Of a DNA stretch of 64,000 bases, positions 56,980 to 64,000 are shown one piece after another. This DNA comes from Hydnum rufescens UP504. Lineage: Eukaryota; Basidiomycota; Agaricomycetes; Cantharellales; Hydnaceae. The translations under genes and the position numbers were made by a program. The notes under the pieces are model-generated. The model had not been told where the DNA came from, made no database searches, and was given only the letters and a program-made list of their open reading frames with translations. Where the stretch lies: contig MU129010.1 of the NCBI GenBank assembly GCA_014904985.1, positions 150,667-214,666 of the forward strand, read 5' to 3'. Position 1 is the stretch's first letter. Every line of letters starts with the position of its first letter.

Positions 56980-59900
56980 CTCTTGCATATGAGGCCTCCA
57001 AGAAGGGGGGCAAGGGTAAACTCCCCAAGGTGCAAGTCCGAGAGCATGGCCATGGCCAAGGTAATAACAGCCTTGAATCCAGACAGGCTGAGAGGCAAGG
57101 ACATGAAGCTCCAAGTGTCACTCACGGTGACCACCCACCTACTGAAGATGTCCACTTGTCTCCCAGAGGTGTATCCCCCCCACAAAATGAAGCATTACAA
57201 GCATCTACCATGCCTGGGAATCAAGGCAGTAATCCAGAGATACACTATATGTCTAATGGCAGCCATGTGAGTTTCAGGTGTCTCTTTTGATTTAATTATC
57301 TAACATCCTATAGGGCCCACTTGATAAGACAGGAGCTTACCATCCTAATCAACCAGCTGCCTTCGACTTTGAAACCTATCTCCATCCAATCCATGATTGT
57401 GATGACATGTGGCAAGACTGGGCTGATAATATGCTTTCCATCAAATATGAAGACTTTAAGGGAGGGGAGCCCCGCAGCTCTTCTTGGCATACATCACATA
57501 TTCTCTACCTCCGTGGCCTGCTTGAGCACCTCCCAAATACTGGGGTGGCAGCTTCTGAATATGATTACCTTGGGAGTACCATCTTTTCATCATATGAAGA
57601 ATGGCGAGAATCTTTTGGTACTGACAGTTTTGGGGATTTCACTATGGATGATACCCAATTTGGTCCAGCATTCAAAGACTGGGCCAAATGAGCCTTTGGG
57701 GAACGTAAGGCTGCGGAACTAGCTGTTACAAAATTCTCTCCAGAGAAGTTTGCAGATGTGATTCACATTGCACAATCGTCATCTATACAAGCTGCCCAGA
57801 ACATGGATGGTTCGGTGTTCTGGGGGGCTGGCGGTGCAATTTTGAAGATACCGGACATATTCCAATCTGCATTCATGTACTGCCCTCTGAACCATGACTC
57901 TGGTCTCATTGACAAGTGGTTAGTTGATGTCTTGAACATGGCGAAACATACCTATGAGCGACACAATAGAGCAGTATGTTGCTCCAACAGTTTTCACACC
58001 CAGCTGGATTGATAAAGTGACATGACTGGATATATAGATACCACTGCCGCCTATGATCCCTACCACTTGAGGGTCTACCCTGCCAGCTGCTGCCTCAATG
58101 CCTGCTGGCCACTCATCTGGCCGTTCTCATATTGCTACCTCCATTCCTGCCACCAATCCACTAGCCTCTTCCAATATCATTCCAGCCATACCTGCTCCCG
58201 CTACCTGCTTATCTGCCTCTTCGGAATCATGCATAACTACACACATCCCTCTGGAAGCAAATTCACCCATGGTTCATGATCTGGACTCACATCGGAAGAC
58301 ACAGCAATCACTGAGATCCAATGTGATTTGAAAACTCACACTTGCTGCGGTCACTGCAGAGAGGCAAGCCAAGGATGATGTTTGGGACAATTCAAGCAGT
58401 TCTGAGGTTCATGTGTCCGAATTGGAGAGTGAAGATGACGATGATGAACTCTCCAATATCAGTAACAATGGAAGTACCAAGAGGTAAGGCCATAGACAAA
58501 AGGCTCCAGGGTCGGGTTCGTATTCACAAAAGGCGAAGCCTTGGGGCACTGCAGTCAAATCAGGGGCTGACATCCCAGATATTGAAGTGGAACTTGTCAA
58601 CCTTCAGGCAGAACAGGATGACCTAGAGAATCAGTTACAGGGTGATGACCCTGATGACGGCCCAACCCTTGCGGAGGGTGGGGTGCTGTTGTCTCATATG
58701 AGAAAAATATCTCAGGCCTTGTGGAGCCAGTACATGCGGGTCGTAACTCATCTCTCCCACAAGTGGGGTGTCAAGATCTCTAGAATTCTCGTGGAAGGAG
58801 GTGCTGTTCCTTCCCCCTCTGCTTCTCGAGCCAAGAATCTATGGAATGCATTTCTGCATTCTGAAAAAGAGAAGCGTTCACCAGAAGGTCTGTGACAAAT
58901 ATTCAAATTTCAACCTGAAGCTGATGGAGATACACAGAAAACATCAATCTTTGGAAGGCACGAATGAGGGAAAAGTATACCAAATTGTTTGAAGGCTTGA
59001 ACAATGATGAGAAAGCTGCCAGAAAGGAAGATCTCCTCAAGTCTCTCCAAGAGGCTTGAGGTCTGCATGATGCTGATCATGTGGAACATGGATGACGTGT
59101 GGTGGTGATGGCAAGAGAGGGTGATTTAATGAAAAAGAAGGTATGTAAGACTAGTCTGCAGGGACGCTATGCTACATGGGCTAATCAAATCTTGATCATT
59201 AGGCATTATATTTACACAACTTCTCAAATATTGCTGTTGTGACCTTTCTAATCAACAAGGACTTTACGGACGGACCTGCCACACAACAAAATTGTGTCAT
59301 AACAGGATCACCTGAGCTAACAGAGGCCCTCAACCCCTACAAAGACAAAATCCTGAGTGAACTCTATGCTGTCGTACAAACAGCAAAGTATGTCTTCTAT
59401 TTTGTTTATTCTAGCATTGACTGACTTCTATTCAGTTATGCTGCAGGTCGTCCAGGGGCTTCCAAGAATCCTCAGACTGCAGAACACCTAAAGCATGCAG
59501 CATTACTAAACTGGGAGTCCACTCACGCAGCTCTGTCCACCTTTATGCACCCAATTCTAGGTAAGCCGATGCTCCCTTAGTCCTTCCTGTGAATAGGTTT
59601 AATACTTATGATATATAGAACCCCATGGCATTGGTAGTCGGAATGCTCAGAAGGGCCCTGGTTGGGTTTTTCCAGGGAAACAACTTGGTCTTAAGCTTTC
59701 CACGAAGAAGTGTATGTTGATGGGCTGGCCTGACAAACTCCCAGTCCCTATGCCCAATTGACATGATTACACAAAGGACGAATTGATACCTTTCATCGAG
59801 AAGTATGCCTTTAGTTCCGAATGCACCTTATGGGTGTGTAAATGGGATGGTAGGCATCCACAATACCCTTAGAGATCATTCTTCTAACTAGTCATATAAC

Positions 59901-60060
59901 ATGGCCACTCCCAGATCCAGTGGACCCCGCTGACAATGGAAATCAACCTCTGATCCAAAACGAGAAGGGGAAAGCCCTTTTGCATCTATCTGATATTCTC
60001 AAAGACCTTCCAAAAAAATGAGGGACATGCAAGGAGCGTGGCCATCCTGTGAGCCGGCAA
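56980..60060 (+). pseudogene. Decayed multi-exon gene, family not recognised
   Basis: A chain of plus-strand coding-like pieces in one order. It begins YEASKKGGKGKLPKVQV, then DKTGAYHPNQPAAFDFETYL, CDDMWQDWADNMLSIKYED and FGPAFKDWAK. There follows an in-frame TGA and then AFGERKAAELAVTKFSPEKF, ADVIHIAQSSSIQAAQNMDG. Later pieces are ELESEDDDDELSNISNNG, AEGGVLLSHMRKISQALWSQ, YMRVVTHLSHKWGVKISRI, and KLFEGLNNDEKAARKEDLLK. Near 59450-59770 there are further pieces, such as RPGASKNPQTAEHLKHAALL and KKCMLMGWPDKLPVPMPN. Several in-frame stops and frame changes interrupt it. The style recalls repetitive, transposon-associated hypothetical genes of Agaricomycetes, but I see no transposase motif. Confidence 0.55.
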
Positions 60061-62078
60061 GTTGGTGACTCATCTTCAGAATTGAGCTGTGCAATTTCCA
60101 CACCTCGATCATGATCGCTGACGTCGAATCCTCAATCAAAATCCTGACATTGCACTCGTAAACGATCCCAATCCCAGTTGCAATCCTATTCTCATGCACG
60201 CAAGCATACCCATGCTCATTCTCGTTCCCACTCCCATTCACAGTCATGATCACGTCGAACCAATACTGTTAGTGGTGTTATAGATCCCTTAAGCCATGAG
60301 GCGACTTCATTCTTTTAAATGGACTTACTATAGCCTTCTAAACCCAAACTGGTGGAAAGCTTCTCCTCACAGAGGAGTTTGGTGCTGCCCCAGGAATTGC
60401 CCCTTTCTTATGTAGTCTTCCTTAGTCATATAGCTTGTATGGAAAGAGCCGTGGCAATGCCCAGGGAATGTATCTTTTCTGCCATCATCATCTGTCCATC
60501 TCGCAGAGTCGCGGACTTACAGATTACACACTACACACTGTGTGACCCCAGCCTTAATGACTAAGCCCACCTATTTTGCCCTTGTGGGCATAGAGACTCT
60601 TTCCCTACAAGAGCTACTAACTTGTTGGGCTATATGAAATGGCCATAGTCCTACAGACTGGACTAATCCATTGGACCCAGAACCTCCACCACCTTCCAGT
60701 TCCTCCCAATTCCTTAGTTCGGATATGACCGAACTAACAAATACTCAACCCCTTGAGTTTGGACAACAGCCTTCAAGGGCTCCCGCTCTACCATTGGGGG
60801 AGAGCAAAGCCTGCTCTCATGGTCCACGCCCCTGGCTGCGAGGTCCTATTTGTTCCAATAACATGGTCCCACTGCCTGTCGCTTCATTGCCTCAGTCCTT
60901 GGTGCAGTCATCTTCCCGGTCATCAGTGCACTCATCTGCCCAGTCATCGATACACTCATCCACCCTCAGTGTGCTCAGTTCATCTACCCCGGTCAATTCT
61001 CTCTCATCATCGTTGTCTCTGCCTGCACATATCAACTCTGCAGCAAACCAAGGAAACAGAGCATCCATGCGACAAGTTCAACATCCAGGTGAAGTGGATA
61101 GGCCTGGTGAGATTATGGATAGGCAACATTCGTCGAACCCAGTCTCAGACGGACCACTTATTGGCAATATGGCTGTGTTGCACCCCAATGGCACTGTGCA
61201 GGCAGTATCTGGATCTGTTCTACCTTCAATCCCAGAAAGTGAAGAGGTACACTCTAATCAATCTCATTTATCACCATTGGCAGTATGGATTGATACATCA
61301 AAACTGGTAAGTTACTGCAAAAATTCATGCATCAAACCCTGATAACTACCAGGCCTGGTTTGATATATTGGGGCATGATAATGATATATGATACCAACTA
61401 CCATGGTATTATGTATAGAGGCTGCTAGTACTTATCCATTGGAGTACGGTAATAGGGCCTGGTTATCTCCATGATGATTTCATCATGTTATCAATTGCCA
61501 TTATAGGAAATTAAATTTAATATACAGTACAACCATTCCCTGCGCTAGGCATTGGGATTCCCTCTTGGGTCTGCCGTTGCTGTGCCGTGATCCCTGAATG
61601 CCCTCGGGCTACACCTTGGGGCTCATATTGTTGCTTCTTGTGTGCACTTGCCCACAATCCTGCTGCTGCTTGGAACACATTCATAACATGTTCATTCTCC
61701 CAATTCCATCACGTCTGATATGGGAGATACCTAGAGGAAGAATTGTTGCAATATCGTAGATTCTGGGACACCATAAAGGGGCCGTTTCATCCCTGAAGGG
61801 ATCCTACATGTATGAATATGAAGGTGGCTCCTAGACCTCTTCATTGCACTCATCCTCCACCTCATCACCCTTCCGGCGCATCCACTAAGAACCACAATAT
61901 CAGTCTTCATATCTTTCCTATGTATCCGGAATCACCAGAATACACACCTTTATCGTGACATTGAGCTCTCCTCCCGATGTTATTGTCTTCCATGAAGGCC
62001 ATCTTCGGATTCTTGACTCGGGTGTGGTTGGCTAATTAAAATACCCAGGCTCGCACCGATACAATGAAAGATTGCATG
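60061..62078. other. Low-gene stretch with a Ser-rich open frame
   Basis: An open plus-strand frame at 60671-61342 encodes Ser/Pro-rich sequence (HSSAQSSIHSSTLSVLSS) but starts at TTG, has no ATG and no domain. It may be the distal part of the decayed gene to its left. The remainder shows no gene, repeat or RNA. Confidence 0.4.
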
Positions 62079-62580
62079 TTAACGTACCACATCTGTCACA
62101 TTTCTATCCAAAACAGGTAGCAGTAGATTTGGGTTGATAGCTATAATGGGCATGTTCTCGGCCACATCAGCCACCCCTTGCATGTCATTGATTGCAGCTG
62201 GCTTACAGGATGTCTGCTTGATATCTGTTTGCAGCTTGATCAGTTGGGGTGTCAGACGACGGCCAATCATGGTGAGGTGTGATTTTCATGTGTCAGGTGT
62301 GATGTTCAATCCTCCGAAAACATCTGTGTACTCCCTAAATGACCGTTAGTAGAAGGAACAATCGAAAGGACACAATGAAAATACCGATGGCTGCATTTCT
62401 TCCCAACAAGCTGGACAATTTGGTCATATAGTGCTTCTGAATCTTCCTCACCAGTGCCTGTCTTGGCATCTGCGATGGCTCCCACAGTGTCTTCTTTGTC
62501 TGCTTCAGCACTGTGTTCTGAGGTGGATGCTGGCCTAGCAGTAGGGTTGAAAGCAGATGCAAAGGGGAGCTTGGATGCAA
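62079..62580 (-). other. Possible exons of an unrecognised minus-strand gene
   Basis: Two coding-like pieces lie in order on the minus strand: SEHSAEADKEDTVGAIADAK with ALYDQIVQLVGKKCSHR (about 62580-62375), and MIGRRLTPQLIKLQTDIKQT with PIIAINPNLLLPVLDRNV (62270-62079). They could be neighbouring exons, but no start or domain is clear. Confidence 0.25.
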
Positions 62581-62779
62581 TGTGTTGCCTGATCAGTCAT
62601 GTATCGGTCTTCGCATCTTGGAAGAGAAAAGACACATATGGCTCTTGCCCAACCCATCTGACTAACGACGATAATGTCGAACCGAAAGACACACTTGAGC
62701 AGCTCACACACAGGACTGGGAGCAGGGAGAACCAATACAATGGCGAACAGTGCTGGTTCAGTATCAAAGACTCAGCACT

Positions 62780-63050
62780 GGTGAGAACATTGGCAAGTGC
62801 AGGTGAGAACATTGGCAAGAGTACAGGTGAGAACATTGGCAAGAGCACAGGTGAGAACATTGGCCAGAGTACAGGTGAGAACATTGGCAAGAGCGCAGGT
62901 GAGAACATTGGCCAGAGTACAGGTGAGAACATTGGCAAGAGCGCAGGTGAGAACATTGGCCAGAGTGCAGGTGAGAACATTGACAAGAGTGCAGGTGAGA
63001 ACGTTGGCGGTTGGCAAGAGTGCTGGTGAGAACATTGGCATGAGTCAGGG
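62780..63050. repeat. 24-bp minisatellite, about 11 copies
   Basis: Tandem units of GGTGAGAACATTGGCAAGAG plus CACA, with A/G and C/A variants. The length is a multiple of three, and most frames on both strands remain open. On the plus strand one frame reads GENIGKSA repeats. One unit near 63000 has an insertion (GTTGGCGGTTGGC). Confidence 0.92.
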
Positions 63051-63221
63051 TGAAACTGGCACGGCCTGCCAGGCTCGCATGCCATTGCTCATGTTTTCTC
63101 TGTGTCGAAAACTTCGATTCAGTGGACTCAACATCGGGTTATGCTGTTAGATTTACGACTATAGATAGAGCAAATGAGAACACAACATTAAAATATAGAG
63201 GAGAGTCGAAGCAGAAGCAAT

Positions 63222-63542
63222 TCAGAGATCTTCATCGGCAACATGATATTCCCAAACATCTTCATCATCGCCATCCACATCGCTCTCGCTATTATTGCCA
63301 TTGTCACCATGACTGTCGCCCTCATAATGTACCGAAGACATGTGTCCTCTATCAATGTCAGTATTATTAATGGAGGATGACTGCTGCCCACTAAGACCTT
63401 GGAGGGAAAAAGTCGAACGAAAGAGAGTTGCTCGTTGGCAGAGAATATGGGACTGTTGAAAAGCGTATGCGCGAACACCCTCAAGAAGGGCGAGGGGAAG
63501 GTCAGAGCGCCTGGTTGCACAAGTTTCCCACTGTTGGGCCAT
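63222..63542 (-). CDS. Hypothetical small protein with acidic C-terminus
   Basis: An ATG at 63542 opens 106 codons starting MAQQWETCATRRSDLPLALL and ending in a strongly acidic stretch, DVDGDDEDVWEYHVADEDL. A longer frame to 63551 begins with TTG. The directional composition (basic to acidic) looks more protein-like than its neighbours, but there is no domain, and a plus-strand ORF (63428-63694) overlaps. The family is unknown. Confidence 0.35.
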   Translation of the reverse strand: MAQQWETCATRRSDLPLALLEGVRAYAFQQSHILCQRATLFRSTFSLQGLSGQQSSSINNTDIDRGHMSSVHYEGDSHGDNGNNSESDVDGDDEDVWEYHVADEDL

Positions 63543-63699
63543 ATAATCCAAAAATACGGGTATACGATGTAAGCAGGAAACTGGGGAAGAAACCAGCTAC
63601 AGTCCGCGAAATGGAAACGAGGACAAAGAAGGGGGATCACGGGGCCAATCCGAACGTTAGGGTCCGAGGGAAGGAAGGGTCTTTGGACGGGTAGAATTG

Positions 63700-64000
63700 T
63701 CCTGTATAGACGGAGCCTATCCAGACAATAAATGAAGGGGTTGTTAAATCAGAGAATCACACTCTAGGTCCTCCTCTTGAGAGCCTATCAGAAGTGTGAT
63801 TAGTGGGGGTTGAGTTTTGGAATTTACCCTGACACCAGCAGCAGTTCAACTAGCTTTTCAACTGGGGATGGGGGGAAAGACGATAGAAATTCGCATCTCC
63901 TGCACTTAATATACATCACAGAAAAATGCTATGGTAACCGGCGGAAAGATGGGATTAAGGCGAAAATGAGGAAAAAGAAATCAAGTCAAAAGCTTCAAAA
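63700..64000. other. Window end, nothing recognised
   Basis: Non-coding-looking DNA to the right edge; no gene, repeat or terminal structure is visible. Confidence 0.5.

Noticed and set aside
62780..63050. Possible CRISPR-like array
   Set aside because: The units are contiguous with no unique spacers, and the genome is eukaryotic.
62597..63085. Minus-strand ORFs rich in FSPALLPM-type repeats
   Set aside because: They are reverse readings of the 24-bp minisatellite; being open in many frames is a property of the unit length.

Overview
The window reads as nuclear DNA of a filamentous basidiomycete, most likely an Agaricomycete. The signs are short (about 50-60 nt) GT-AG introns interrupting almost every gene, dense gene packing on both strands, an ERG5-type P450, an SKT5/CHS4 chitin-synthase activator, a JHD1-type histone demethylase, and a C2-NACHT-WD40 STAND protein of the kind expanded in mushroom-forming fungi. 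I cannot assign a species.

Region 1 (1-12.4 kb) is accessory. It holds two direct copies of a ~3 kb block, each carrying an MFS drug-type transporter, with an aldo-keto reductase between them. Region 2 (12.4-32.7 kb) is a conserved housekeeping block: VPS55, TRS120, DPM2, a small ABC ATPase, a conserved coiled-coil protein, PGK1, SKT5/CHS4, JHD1, a small mitochondrial-type protein and ERG5. Several serve the secretory and endosomal pathway or the cell wall and membrane (VPS55, TRS120, DPM2, SKT5, ERG5).

Region 3 (32.9-43.4 kb) is a second direct segmental duplication: an unrecognised gene plus the start of a short-chain dehydrogenase. Between the copies lie the rest of the dehydrogenase, a low-molecular-weight tyrosine phosphatase and a complete-looking 3.2 kb PIF/Harbinger transposon with both its genes. 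The second copy of the dehydrogenase is cut off about 290 bp before the next gene.

Region 4 (43.6-49.3 kb) is a fungal NLR-like gene: C2-like domain, helical linker, NACHT ATPase, then 14 nearly identical WD40 repeats plus a degenerate fifteenth, enough for two seven-bladed propellers. Region 5 (49.3-64 kb) is gene-poor and rich in repeats. It contains hairpins that sit inside intron-like segments, several tandem and inverted repeats, a decayed multi-exon gene and a 24-bp minisatellite. CpG is almost absent from about 46.5 to 54.8 kb, and the boundary falls inside the NLR gene.

Several conserved genes (PGK1, SKT5, JHD1, the aldo-keto reductase, the NLR) carry single-base frame breaks, many in or next to homopolymers. 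In PGK1 this is hard to reconcile with a living cell, so residual assembly indels are the simplest explanation. All gene models were built by eye from family conservation and splice signals. I saw no tRNA, rRNA or CRISPR array.
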